Virus record (IMG/VR): IMGVR_UViG_3300028654_000001
Coordinates: 434,001-498,000 of that record
Reading direction: 5' to 3' (one strand)
DNA length: 64,000 nucleotides
Source of the DNA: a virus
Shown piece after piece: positions 34,284 through 41,347 of the stretch. The number at the start of each line of letters is the position of its first letter. Position 1 is the stretch's first letter. Both the position numbers and the translations under genes were made by a program. A model generated the notes under the pieces. The model saw only the letters and a program-made list of their open reading frames with translations. It was not told the origin of the DNA and made no database searches.

Positions 34284-34742
34284 TCAGTAATCGTAATAGG
34301 AACTCTCCCTAGGGAGTTCCAGGTGGTAAAGCTTCAACTTCGCAACATTAGAGGGTGCGTGAGTGTACTTCGAGAACAGGTCCCAGGCATGAGTAAGCCC
34401 GCAACCAGGACGTTTCTCTGGCCAGGGTTGGATATTATCCCAGATCCTCTCGAGACGAGTAGGTGGAGGGATATGTTCCTCGTGGAACAATAGAAGGAAC
34501 TCTGGCTTGAGCAAAGGATCACTTGGCTCATTGTAGATCTTCATCCCGTAGCCGCCGAACATCCCAGTGCAGGTCATCTCGATGGGAGGGTCATACTCTT
34601 CAATGAGTCGGATCACCCTCTCGAACTCTGCGGTCTCGTAGGCCTGAACAACAGGCTTGGAGAACCCACCCTTCTCGTAAGGGTAGTACTTGTTGTGAAG
34701 CTCTTTGAGCCACACCACAGCTTCATCAGGGAAGGTGCTCAA
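34284..34742 (-). CDS. Hypothetical protein
   Basis: About 152 residues from a TTG at 34742 that overlaps the upstream stop (TTGA); a longer frame reaches 34820. It is globular, with YYPYEKGGFSKPVVQAYETA and GGYGMKIYNEPSDP. No family recognised. Co-transcribed with the zinc-ribbon gene upstream. Confidence 0.55.
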   Translation of the reverse strand: MSTFPDEAVVWLKELHNKYYPYEKGGFSKPVVQAYETAEFERVIRLIEEYDPPIEMTCTGMFGGYGMKIYNEPSDPLLKPEFLLLFHEEHIPPPTRLERIWDNIQPWPEKRPGCGLTHAWDLFSKYTHAPSNVAKLKLYHLELPRESSYYDY

Positions 34743-35008
34743 TACAGAGTGTCCATTGAGAAAAGGTCTCCGTACTTTGAGTCCCTCACCATACAGTAAG
34801 GAGGCGTAGGGTGCCCGCAATTGCAGATTGGAGCAACCAAGCCCCTCATTGTACCCTGTACGAAAGGGATCGTAGTCTCAGTCATCTTTCCACATTTGTA
34901 ACAGGGGTAGCTAAATGGTTCTAGGTCATAACGCTTTGCCCAGAGCTTAGGGTCTACCCCGTAGCAGATCAACCGATGAGGTATTGGAGGGTAGCGTCTA
35001 CGTGCCAT
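34739..35008 (-). CDS. Small zinc-ribbon protein
   Basis: 89 residues from ATG 35008, which lies 10 bases after the 3' end of Y-RNA-like element B. CYKCGKM...CNCG gives two Cys pairs; the N-terminus is basic. A longer frame would run through element B and a tRNA gene and is rejected. Confidence 0.6.
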   Translation of the reverse strand: MARRRYPPIPHRLICYGVDPKLWAKRYDLEPFSYPCYKCGKMTETTIPFVQGTMRGLVAPICNCGHPTPPYCMVRDSKYGDLFSMDTLY

Positions 35009-35017
35009 AAGAGTTAC

Positions 35018-35148
35018 GCGGAGACAAGAAGTGCAGGGACTGTTTTGGGACCATTGCTCTGCCAGTTGAGCTACGCCTGCCAAAGCTGACGACGGGAATC
35101 GAACCCGCAACCCACGGTTTAGATTGTAGTCTCTACGATATTCTCCGC
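35018..35148 (-). ncRNA. Y-RNA-like element B (with tRNA-like 3' half then 5' half)
   Basis: Terminal helix GCGGAGA/TCTCCGC, loop ATATC/TTG, P2 GTAGAGACT/AGTCCCTGC with one mismatch, then ACAATC. The inside has a canonical T arm GCGGG-TTCGATT-CCCGT (about 35084-35121). It is followed by a standard 5' tRNA half with D arm GCTC...GAGC. The segments ATGGT/ACCGT can pair as an anticodon stem. The acceptor-like strands are joined instead of being the ends. 131 nt. Confidence 0.75.
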
Positions 35149-35152
35149 ATAG

Positions 35153-35224
35153 TACCCCCGACAGGAGTCGAACCTGTGACCTTGAACTTAGGAAGTTCCT
35201 GCTCTTCCTCTGAGCTACGAGGGC
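35153..35224 (-). tRNA. tRNA-Arg(CCT)
   Basis: Acceptor GCCCTCG/CGGGGGT, loop TTCCTAA on a GGAAC/GTTCA stem with one mismatch, T arm ACAGG-TTCGACT-CCTGT. CCA not encoded. Confidence 0.87.
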
Positions 35225-35225
35225 G

Positions 35226-35363
35226 TTATTTAAGTGAGTAGAAAGAATTAAGCCACCTCGAAGATGGTGGTTCTTGAACTTTACCAAAAGGTTTGGCGGT
35301 CACCCAGATAGAGGCTGACTTTTTACCATCAACCTCAGAATAAGGTACTACATATACACCGTC
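35226..35363 (-). CDS. Very small hypothetical protein
   Basis: About 45 residues from a GTG near 35363 overlapping the stop of the next gene upstream (35348). Sequence VYVVPYSEVDGKKSASIWV is beta-rich. Low size makes it uncertain. Confidence 0.4.
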   Translation of the reverse strand, partial: DGVYVVPYSEVDGKKSASIWVTAKPFGKVQEPPSSRWLNSFYSLK

Positions 35364-35662
35364 GTTTCGAGGCAAGGGTTTTTGTAAAGAACCGCAGGGA
35401 TAGCCTCTAACCACCCGTGCATGATAGCAGGCCTCAATCTCTTTAGGTCTAATCGACGGGCAAAGTGCTTTTCATCAACGTAGATAAACTCATCATCACC
35501 ACCCGTTCTATAAAGGATGGCTCCCTGCTCCAAGGTTGTGTCCTCATGCCCAACATGGAAGGTTTTCGTAACACGAAAGGCTGCAGTCTTGGACAACCTA
35601 ATGCCCCATGTTGGGTCGAGTCCTGGGACTCGATTCACATCAGGTGGGATGAAACTAGGCAT
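35348..35662 (-). CDS. Hypothetical protein
   Basis: About 104 residues from ATG 35662 (MPSFIPPDVNRVPG), overlapping the upstream stop by 8 bases. Beta-rich with GAILYRTGGDDEFIYVDEKHF. No family recognised. Confidence 0.55.
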   Translation of the reverse strand: MPSFIPPDVNRVPGLDPTWGIRLSKTAAFRVTKTFHVGHEDTTLEQGAILYRTGGDDEFIYVDEKHFARRLDLKRLRPAIMHGWLEAIPAVLYKNPCLETTVYM

Positions 35663-36008
35663 CGTAGGCAGTTTGAATCTTATCAAACCGATCCCAATCA
35701 GTCCAGGGGAGATACCCTTTTGCGAGAGCCCAGCCTATTTTGGCTCGGCCTAAGACCTCCCTCGTCACGAGGGATAGTCGATCAAGGTCTTCCTTCGGAA
35801 GGGTTCCCTTGGAGATTGACTCCCTGAGATCTTTGAGCTTGATCACCCACCACGGGTACGGGTCCTCCTCGTTGTCAGTGACGTACCCAATCTCTAGGAG
35901 CTTGGGGTCATCATTGAGGAGGATGTTACCACCGTGCTGCTTGACATACTCCAAGATGGAGTTGCACATCTCGAAGAAGTCAGTGCATCTAGTCTGAGTC
36001 ATTGGCAT
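35655..36008 (-). CDS. Hypothetical protein
   Basis: About 117 residues from ATG 36008 (MPMTQTRCTDFFEM), chosen because GGTGTA precedes it by 12 bases. Acidic helical protein with a loop NEEDPYPWW. No family recognised. Confidence 0.55.
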   Translation of the reverse strand: MPMTQTRCTDFFEMCNSILEYVKQHGGNILLNDDPKLLEIGYVTDNEEDPYPWWVIKLKDLRESISKGTLPKEDLDRLSLVTREVLGRAKIGWALAKGYLPWTDWDRFDKIQTAYDA

Positions 36009-36129
36009 ACCTAGAACCAGTACACCAAAAGAAGTATGTGGATTGAACCCCACGACGCATCTCAAGCCACCCCTCACCACTCTTCACCCAGACCCTGATG
36101 ATGTCTCCTTTGGCTAGAGGACTTTTAGG

Positions 36130-36420
36130 TTACCTATTAGGCTTACTCTTGAACTTTGCAGCAAGTCTTCGAGCTGCATCCAAGAAAGAATTATCGTTAT
36201 TGTCTGAAGTCTCTGTTTTACCTTTACACTCTAATAGATAACCATCAGTAACTGAGGTGACTTTGGTTGGTCCAATAACGATTTGAAGTGCTTGCTTGGC
36301 CGCCTCCCGGATCCCCTTGCTCCGTCGAATAACCTCATACTCCTGATCGAACGTTGTCTCTAGGTTATGCTTAGCTGCAAACCTAGAGACAACGTTGGAG
36401 ATACTAACCACGTCTTCCAT
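36130..36420 (-). CDS. Hypothetical protein with VVSRFAA N-terminus
   Basis: 96 residues. MEDVVSISNVVSRFAAKHNL matches the shared N-terminal tag. The body has a beta segment (IVIGPTKVTSVTDGYLLEC) and the C-terminus DAARRLAAKFKS repeats a similar motif. Confidence 0.55.
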   Translation of the reverse strand: MEDVVSISNVVSRFAAKHNLETTFDQEYEVIRRSKGIREAAKQALQIVIGPTKVTSVTDGYLLECKGKTETSDNNDNSFLDAARRLAAKFKSKPNR

Positions 36421-36465
36421 AACAAGGAAATCCTATAAGTGAGAAATTGACTGAACCATAAGTTG

Positions 36466-36541
36466 GGGTGATGTACGGGTATCGAACCCGCCAATATAAG
36501 GGCCACGACCTTACCCCGTCACCATGCTGGGTCACACCACC
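36466..36541 (-). tRNA. tRNA-His(GTG)
   Basis: Acceptor GGTGGTG/CATCACC, discriminator C as in tRNA-His, anticodon TAAGG-TCGTGGC-CCTTA, T arm GCGGG-TTCGATA-CCCGT. Position 33 is C instead of U. CCA not encoded. Confidence 0.85.
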
Positions 36542-36563
36542 ATAAAGTTGTTAGGGATTAATC

Positions 36564-37433
36564 TCAGGGGTTGAGCCCAAGACGTTCTGGATGAGGTTCC
36601 CAAGAAGTTAGTTTACTGCTAACCAAAGCACGGACACTGGATACCTCTCGAATCTGAGCTTTTTCATGGCTTATAACCATCTCCCGGTAGCGTTCCCAAT
36701 CTACAGGAGAGGTATCTTTTCTAGTGTAGGCCTTCAGGAATCCGATGACTAAAGTGTCTTCCTCATCTCGTTCAAGTCTGCCGAGTCGAACATTGAGATC
36801 CTTCAGAAAAGAGTCCAATTGGATGAGGTACTCTTTGGTTCCTTCAGCACTAAGCTCGAAAGGTGGCCACCCGTTACCGAAACACTCCCCTTGAAGGTAC
36901 CCTGTCCCAGGACGTTTGTATCCGTGAAGAACGACCCCGGGCATTGACCGATCACCCTTCTTGGCTCTTGGAAGCAGCATGAAGGGTCTGAAACAACACG
37001 GACAGGTTGCCCTGCCAACTCGAGCCCTCTCCTCACGCTCTTGCTTCTTCCTCTCGGTCTCAGCTTCGTAGGACTCCATCTGCAGAGCTTCGAGTACTTG
37101 ATCCTGGAAGTGATTCTTCGTCAACCACTTCTCTAGGGTCTCACCCTCAGCGTTTCGAATGATGAATAGGTACTCCCTCCCGATGTAATCGAAGAAGACT
37201 CCAGTCTCGAATACAGCTCCGTTTGGGGCAGTGAACTTGGTTCCTCCCCTGAGGGGCTCGATTGTCCAACCAAGATAGTCGAAGACTGGCCATAGCTCCT
37301 TGAGTGTTTTCCCTAGCTTTGGATTCTTTCGAACCCAGAGTAAGAGCTTTGTCATCTTCTCTGGATCCAGAGGTCTCTTACGAGCAGCCGCTTGAAAACG
37401 ACGGGCCACTCTCTGGACAATAGGATCTTCCAC
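36564..37433 (-). CDS. Hypothetical protein with RVARRF N-terminus
   Basis: 289 residues. N-terminus MEDPIVQRVARRFQAAARKR carries the shared tag. CPCC in the middle (ATCPCCFRPF) and a coiled segment (AETERKKQEREERARV) are visible. No enzyme motif recognised. Confidence 0.6.
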   Translation of the reverse strand: MEDPIVQRVARRFQAAARKRPLDPEKMTKLLLWVRKNPKLGKTLKELWPVFDYLGWTIEPLRGGTKFTAPNGAVFETGVFFDYIGREYLFIIRNAEGETLEKWLTKNHFQDQVLEALQMESYEAETERKKQEREERARVGRATCPCCFRPFMLLPRAKKGDRSMPGVVLHGYKRPGTGYLQGECFGNGWPPFELSAEGTKEYLIQLDSFLKDLNVRLGRLERDEEDTLVIGFLKAYTRKDTSPVDWERYREMVISHEKAQIREVSSVRALVSSKLTSWEPHPERLGLNP

Positions 37434-37471
37434 ACCAAGAAGTACCCTATAAGTGAAACTTGATCAAGTAG

Positions 37472-37554
37472 CGGAAGAGAGCAGAGTCGAACTGCGGTCC
37501 TTACGGGCATCCAGGTTTCCAAGCTGGCGGGCGACCACTCACCCCATCCCTTCC
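37472..37554 (-). tRNA. tRNA-Ser(GGA)
   Basis: Acceptor GGAAGGG/CTCTTCC, loop TTGGAAA, long variable arm, T arm GCAG-TTCGACT-CTGC. CCA not encoded. The upstream HNH gene ends 54 bases inside it. Confidence 0.9.
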
Positions 37555-38061
37555 ATTTGTCCGATTACCCACACCACAAGTCCAAGAACCAAATAAACCA
37601 GACTCTCGAACTAATCGAAGAAATGGACTCAATAGAATCCAAGCCTCATAAGGCATATCTCTTCTTATGTAGTTACATCGTATACAACACGGTATTACAT
37701 TGGACTCAAGATGCCCAAGTGAGTTACCTCTACGATCCAAAGTCATTTTAAGTGAGGTCTCACCACAATACTGACACTCTTGTGAGATTAACTTCTCGAT
37801 AATCTCTTTGGTCAAGTCATTTGACCGCCCTGCCCTCCTATCTGACTGTTTAGAGTCCTTGAGTATGAACCCGGATCTGAATCTAGGATTAGCTCTTCGA
37901 TCCCGATCAAGTCTATTATACATATCCCTAATTCGTTGGTTATCTCGATAGATCTTAGCAGTACCCTCCTTCTTCAAGTAGTAGCACTTCCTACAGACAG
38001 CACTCTTATCGTAAAAAGGCTCATCTGGGGTTTCTTCTTTACCACAAGAGCAGACTCGCAT
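37501..38061 (-). CDS. HNH endonuclease ending inside tRNA-Ser
   Basis: 186 residues from ATG 38061 (MRVCSCGKEETP). N-terminal zinc pairs (CSCG, CRKC); basic linker. The core is CQYCGE with TLDRRGNSLGHLESNVIPCCIRCNY. In this HNH variant the Asp-Arg and His of the core are LDRRGN and GHLESN. The last 18 codons are tRNA-Ser(GGA) sequence. It starts just after tRNA-Ser(GCT), so it sits between two serine tRNA genes. Confidence 0.8.
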   Translation of the reverse strand: MRVCSCGKEETPDEPFYDKSAVCRKCYYLKKEGTAKIYRDNQRIRDMYNRLDRDRRANPRFRSGFILKDSKQSDRRAGRSNDLTKEIIEKLISQECQYCGETSLKMTLDRRGNSLGHLESNVIPCCIRCNYIRRDMPYEAWILLSPFLRLVRESGLFGSWTCGVGNRTNGRDGVSGRPPAWKPGCP

Positions 38062-38077
38062 ACTAAAGTTACACCAG

Positions 38078-38162
38078 CGGAAGGCAGACGATTCGAACGC
38101 CATAGTGTTACCTACGCACCGCTCAGCAGGCGGGCTCCAGACCAGATCCAGATTTACCTTCC
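38078..38162 (-). tRNA. tRNA-Ser(GCT)
   Basis: Acceptor GGAAGGT/GCCTTCC, anticodon stem CCGC/GCGG with loop CTGCTGA, variable arm, T loop TTCGAAT with one stem mismatch. CCA not encoded. D arm irregular. Confidence 0.75.
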
Positions 38163-38335
38163 ATAAAGTTTGGCAGGATCTCATTATTGGGTGCGCACCC
38201 TCAGAAATCTTGCTGGATCGGACCCTCAAGACCGACTGCCATTCAGCTTCCGCTTCCCTCATCTTACAAGAGTTCAGCAGCTTCAGCCCAAGTCAGGTAA
38301 CAGAGGTAAGATGATCCCTGATGATTCGGGCTTAG
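38163..38335 (-). other. 173-base spacer between two serine tRNA genes
   Basis: No credible gene or RNA recognised. A GGTGTA motif is not present. The frame extending the HNH gene upstream through tRNA-Ser is judged spurious. Confidence 0.3.
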
Positions 38336-38423
38336 CGGAAAGTGTAGGAATCGAACCCTTACCCCTTACGAGGTACCCACCAGTTTTCGAAGCTGGTTGC
38401 CATCCGGTTAGCTGGCACCTTCC
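38336..38423 (-). tRNA. tRNA-Ser(CGA)
   Basis: Acceptor GGAAGGT/ACTTTCC, loop TTCGAAA on CCAGC/ACTGG, long variable arm, T arm AGGG-TTCGATT-CCTA. CCA not encoded. Confidence 0.9.
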
Positions 38424-38436
38424 GTAAAATTGTGAT

Positions 38437-39207
38437 CTAAATCTCGAGATCATCTAAAAGAGACTCTAGGTCACCTTGGATGTACTCGAAGATCGACTGG
38501 TTGCCATCAAAGTACTTAGTCACACCCTGACCAACCTTGGTCTCTACTACATCAGTGCTAATCTCTTCAAAGTTAGATGGAAGTGCATCCTCCCACTCAT
38601 CATAGTTAGTAGGAAGGTTGTGTATCCACTCCTTGAAGAAAGCGAAACTACCGTAATCATGGTCAGAAGGTGAGAAGTCTGGGATGTAGCTATGAACCTG
38701 ATCCAGAGCCCTCTGTTGTTTAGAGAAGTCTAATGACTTCAACCAACTTAGATCCTCCTCTGTAGGAGCATCCTCAGGGAATGACCCAATACGATCTATC
38801 AGATCGTTCCGATCAAAATCAACAAGTACTTTGGCTATAGGAGAATCATCAATATCACTGTAGATATCGTCAGCATTGAAGTCATATCGTTGAAGAAGAA
38901 GCCCGATTAGCTTAAGTTCTCGCTTGAGTTCTTTTTGTAGGTTGGGTAAGTCAGAGGGATCATCTATTAAAGACTTGAATCGATGAGTGTATTCCTTGTC
39001 TAACTTCTTCAACCTAGAATCAATGTCCAGGAGTTTTCTGGTCTTATCACTCAAGGGTTTCGAGTCGAACGCTTTACTCATGGTATCTAATAAAGAGAGA
39101 GGCCCCGATAGATTCCACTCCTTGAATGTATACCAAGCTAGATTGAGTCTTCGGACATCAACCGCAGCTTTATACCTAGCAACCACCCGAGAAACTAGAG
39201 AACTCAT
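38437..39207 (-). CDS. Hypothetical protein with RVVARY N-terminus
   Basis: 256 residues. Begins MSSLVSRVVARYKAA, the clearest copy of the shared tag. The rest is acidic and helical (SRLKKLDKEYTHRFKSLIDD, LPNLQKELKRELKLIGLLLQ). No family recognised. Confidence 0.6.
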   Translation of the reverse strand: MSSLVSRVVARYKAAVDVRRLNLAWYTFKEWNLSGPLSLLDTMSKAFDSKPLSDKTRKLLDIDSRLKKLDKEYTHRFKSLIDDPSDLPNLQKELKRELKLIGLLLQRYDFNADDIYSDIDDSPIAKVLVDFDRNDLIDRIGSFPEDAPTEEDLSWLKSLDFSKQQRALDQVHSYIPDFSPSDHDYGSFAFFKEWIHNLPTNYDEWEDALPSNFEEISTDVVETKVGQGVTKYFDGNQSIFEYIQGDLESLLDDLEI

Positions 39208-39235
39208 ATTGTAGATCTGAATACGAAAAGAATAG

Positions 39236-39307
39236 TCGGGGTGGTCAGACTTGAACTGACGGCCTCATGCTCCCAAAGCACGCGATCTACCACTGATCTA
39301 CACCCCG
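39236..39307 (-). tRNA. tRNA-Pro(TGG)
   Basis: Acceptor CGGGGTG/CACCCCG with the C1-G72 pair typical of proline tRNA, anticodon CGTGC-TTTGGGA-GCATG, T loop TTCAAGT. CCA not encoded. Confidence 0.92.
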
Positions 39308-39370
39308 GTAACGATTACTCTTCTAGCACTTGGAGGGCAGGGTACCACATTACCCATCAAGTGGTATTAG

Positions 39371-39454
39371 TGCATCAGAGAGGACTTGAACCTCCACGGG
39401 TATTACCCCACTTGCACCTCAAGCAAGCGTGTTTGCCAGTTACACCACTGATGC
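39371..39454 (-). tRNA. tRNA-Leu(GAG)
   Basis: Acceptor GCATCAG/CTGATGC, anticodon CTTGC-TTGAGGT-GCAAG, long variable arm, T loop TTCAAGT. CCA not encoded. Confidence 0.92.
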
Positions 39455-39514
39455 ATATGTTAGTAAGATATGTCTAGGAAACCAAAGGTTTAACCCAAAC
39501 AAAAAAAATTCAAG

Positions 39515-39612
39515 GAAAAAGCCGCTAAGTCACCCCTGACAAGGGGTGCATAAGACTCGTTTTCAACCATAGAATGTAGTCCCACACAGTATTCAGGGGC
39601 TACTTAGCGGCT
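39515..39612 (-). terminator. Extended hairpin with U-tract around element H
   Basis: The arms AGCCGCTAAGT and ACTTAGCGGCT flank element H. On the minus strand the right arm is followed by TTTTTCC. Together they form a long stem that could stop transcription coming from element G and the tRNA genes upstream. Confidence 0.5.
39533..39599 (-). ncRNA. Y-RNA-like element H (minimal)
   Basis: Terminal helix CCCCTGA/TCAGGGG extended outward by GCCGCTAAGT/ACTTAGCGGC. Loop ATAC/CTTG, P2 TGTGTGGGAC/GTCTTATGCA (10 pairs), then TACATT and a short apical loop. 67 nt, the same size as elements C and D. The outer helix is followed by TTTTT on the minus strand, so element H may also terminate the transcript of element G. 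Confidence 0.7.
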
Positions 39613-39629
39613 ATTTCCTTAAAAGTTTG

Positions 39630-39855
39630 ACCTCGACAAGTGGTGACAGAGAGGGTTTTTGTGGCCTACACATTGATGGCCCATCTTTCGATGGGTGACA
39701 TCCGTTCGTCCCGAGCCTTCGGCTCCCGACTAGTCTAAGTAGACGAGAGTCTCTGAGCCCTTGTTAAAGGGGCTACTGGCTCCATCGCTAGTCCCTCACG
39801 GGGCATCGCTACCTTAGGACCGTTATCGATTGTACTCCTTGTCGGTATTCGAGGT
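39630..39855 (-). ncRNA. Y-RNA-like element G (large, with 23S rRNA-like segment)
   Basis: Terminal helix ACCTCGA/TCGAGGT, loop ATACC/ACTTG, P2 GACAAGGAG/CTCTCTGTC with one mismatch, then TACAAT. The 190-base insert contains several hairpins: AGCCC...GGGCT, GAGCC-GAA-GGCTC and CCCATC-GAAA-GATGGG. At 39806-39826 it contains 21 bases that read as the highly conserved 23S rRNA segment around the I-CeuI homing site (core GGTCCTAAGGTAGC). 226 nt, the largest member. Confidence 0.65.
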
Positions 39856-39940
39856 CGAACGAGATATACACCGATCTGATACCCAAGTGCAATAGGGAAA
39901 GTTGTCGGGGTGAAAGGATCTTCAACCTAGGTCAGCTAAT

Positions 39941-40017
39941 TGGTCAGGGCAGCCAGAGTTGAACTGGCGATCTTGTGTTCCCGAAACACACGCTTTACCA
40001 GGCTAAGCTATACCCTG
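39941..40017 (-). tRNA. tRNA-Pro(CGG)
   Basis: Acceptor CAGGGTA/TGCCCTG, anticodon TGTGT-TTCGGGA-ACACA, T arm GCCAG-TTCAACT-CTGGC, CCA encoded. The upstream HNH gene ends 15 bases inside it. Confidence 0.93.
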
Positions 40018-40527
40018 AAGAGATAATTTCCCCTCGTGCACCCCAGCGTGACAGTTTCTACATAAGAGCACACAATTTTGAAGTTCTTGCTCTATCCGTT
40101 GCCAAGACCAACCCCTCCAACCTGAAAAGTTTGGGTCTTTCTTGCTAGGATCAAGGTGGTGCATATCTAGAGCTGACTTAAAAACATCAAACCCACAAAT
40201 ACGACAGTTACCACCGAGGTAAGCTATAACCTTACCCTTCTTTTCTTGACCCTTAGTTATGCAGTAATTATTGTGACACCTACCGCACACTTTTAGCTTA
40301 TGCCCATAAAACTTGGTGAGGTCGTCTTCACCACAGTATATACACTTGCGGGGTTTCCCATTAGGGTTTGGATCATTCGGAAGTTTTCCATATGGGCCTC
40401 GTTTGGTATGAAGCTCATACTTATTAAGCCAATATCTAACATTTGTGAAAGAGGTGTTTAGATCTATGGCAATCTGCCTTACACTCTTCCATTGCTGAAG
40501 ATGTAGGATAAGAACTTCTTTTTCCAT
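40003..40527 (-). CDS. HNH homing endonuclease upstream of tRNA-Pro
   Basis: 174 residues. N-terminal HTH-like part (SVRQIAIDLNTSFTNVRYWL), zinc pairs CIYCGE/CGRC, then the core CRICGFD...LDMHHLDPSKKDPNF...CVLLCRNCHAGVHEG (H-N-H with zinc). The stop lies 15 bases inside tRNA-Pro(CGG). Its start is preceded by an inverted repeat built from tRNA-Pro 5' sequence. Confidence 0.87.
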   Translation of the reverse strand: MEKEVLILHLQQWKSVRQIAIDLNTSFTNVRYWLNKYELHTKRGPYGKLPNDPNPNGKPRKCIYCGEDDLTKFYGHKLKVCGRCHNNYCITKGQEKKGKVIAYLGGNCRICGFDVFKSALDMHHLDPSKKDPNFSGWRGWSWQRIEQELQNCVLLCRNCHAGVHEGKLSLQGIA

Positions 40528-40529
40528 TA

Positions 40530-40580
40530 TTCAGAGTGTAGCTCAGATTAGTAAAGGTACCAGATTGAGCTATACCCTGA
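40530..40580 (-). repeat. Inverted repeat made of tRNA-Pro 5'-half sequence
   Basis: CAGGGTATAGCTCAATCTGG (40558-40579 on the minus strand) closely matches the first 22 bases of tRNA-Pro(CGG). After 13 bases an inverted, slightly diverged copy follows (ATCTGAGCTACACTCTGA), forming an 18-bp hairpin just before the HNH start codon. Looks like a scar of tRNA disruption. Confidence 0.7.
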
Positions 40581-40584
40581 TGAA

Positions 40585-40745
40585 AGTTGGCCGCTACTGG
40601 CGGGTTTCCCCGGCCAGTTACCAGAGCTTGCCTCTATCCGCTGCTTGCAACGGGGTCTACGGCAAGATGCCCAAGCCCGCGGTCTTTGCCAGGCTTGGAG
40701 ATTCAGCTAGCCCGGTCCTTGTAGAGGCCCGGATGATCATTGCTA
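40585..40745 (-). other. GC-rich stretch with an amber-interrupted small frame
   Basis: On the minus strand, AAGG then 7 bases then ATG (about 40743) starts a 27-codon frame (IIRASTRTGLAESPSLAKTA). It ends in TAG and stays open for 12 more codons. On the plus strand a 98-codon frame is also open. Base composition is richer in GC than the neighbours. Could be a decayed gene or imported fragment. Confidence 0.3.
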
Positions 40746-40748
40746 GCC

Positions 40749-41112
40749 TTATGAAAGTTCTTTGGAATCGTGTAGTCGACGCATCTGAATCTCGGCAGTA
40801 TTCAGGGCGGCTTGGTAAACTGTGGATTCCCAGGGACTCAAGGACGCTTTATTTGGCTTGAACAAAGCCTTCTTCAAGAAGATCCCATCCATGCGGCCAC
40901 ATCTCTTGAGCTCGATTGGATTATCGATGATGAGGCCCAGAATGCCCATCGAGGCGTCCGAGGCCCCGCACCAAGAGTCATCCCCACTGTTATTGAAGAT
41001 GGCCCCAGAGAGGGCTATCTTACCGCACTGGAGGATGGTCAGGTGCCTCACCACAGGGGCGGGCATCCTAGCCAGGGTATCACCGATGAGGGTTCCTCGT
41101 TTGAGTGACATG
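40749..41112 (-). CDS. Hypothetical protein
   Basis: About 120 residues from ATG 41112 (MSLKRGTLIGDTLARM); a longer frame would enter tRNA-Pro(GGG). GGTGTA lies 9 bases upstream. A regular hydrophobic pattern (SGAIFNNSGDD, GASDASMGILGLII) suggests a beta-rich, right-handed-helix-like fold. No family recognised. Confidence 0.5.
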
Positions 41113-41128
41113 CTGAATAATACACCAG

Positions 41129-41202
41129 TCAGGGTAAATGGACTCGAACCATCGACCTCTTGCTCCCCGAGCAAGCGCTCTACCAAACTGAGCTACACCC
41201 TG
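41129..41202 (-). tRNA. tRNA-Pro(GGG)
   Basis: Acceptor CAGGGTG/TACCCTG, anticodon CTTGC-TCGGGGA-GCAAG (C at position 33), T arm GATGG-TTCGAGT-CCATT. CCA not encoded. Confidence 0.87.
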
Positions 41203-41207
41203 ATAGT

Positions 41208-41347
41208 CACGAAGACAAGAATTCGAAAGAGAAACGTACGGCGTCTTGACCGCTAGACGACCCCCGCATAGGCTTGAGCGGAGGGAGGGATTCGAACCCC
41301 CGATATCCGGCTTGGATGGCAATGTACTCCTTCAGGCATTCTTCGTG
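41208..41347 (-). ncRNA. Y-RNA-like element E (with tRNA-Gly-like halves in reverse order)
   Basis: Terminal helix CACGAAGA/TCTTCGTG, loop ATGC/TTG, P2 TGAAGGAG/CTCTTTCG, then TACATT. Inside, a glycine-tRNA-like 3' half (TCCAA-GCCGG, T arm GGGGG-TTCGAAT-CCCTC, acceptor strand CCTCCGC) comes first. After 10 bases the 5' half follows (GCGGGGG, D arm GTCT...AGAC). The two acceptor strands pair in all 7 positions. It is the most tRNA-like member. 140 nt. Confidence 0.78.

Noticed and set aside
34739-35287. Long N-terminal extension of the zinc-ribbon gene
   Set aside because: It would translate a tRNA gene and element B; the ATG at 35008 gives a sensible protein.
39480-39955. Group I intron or RNase P RNA in the gene-free stretch
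   Set aside because: No P7/P3 core, no conserved RNase P boxes; the stretch resolves into Y-RNA-like elements G and H.
40565-41256. Long plus-strand frames within the tRNA array
   Set aside because: They run through tRNA genes on the other strand and lie in a GC-rich region where all frames are open.
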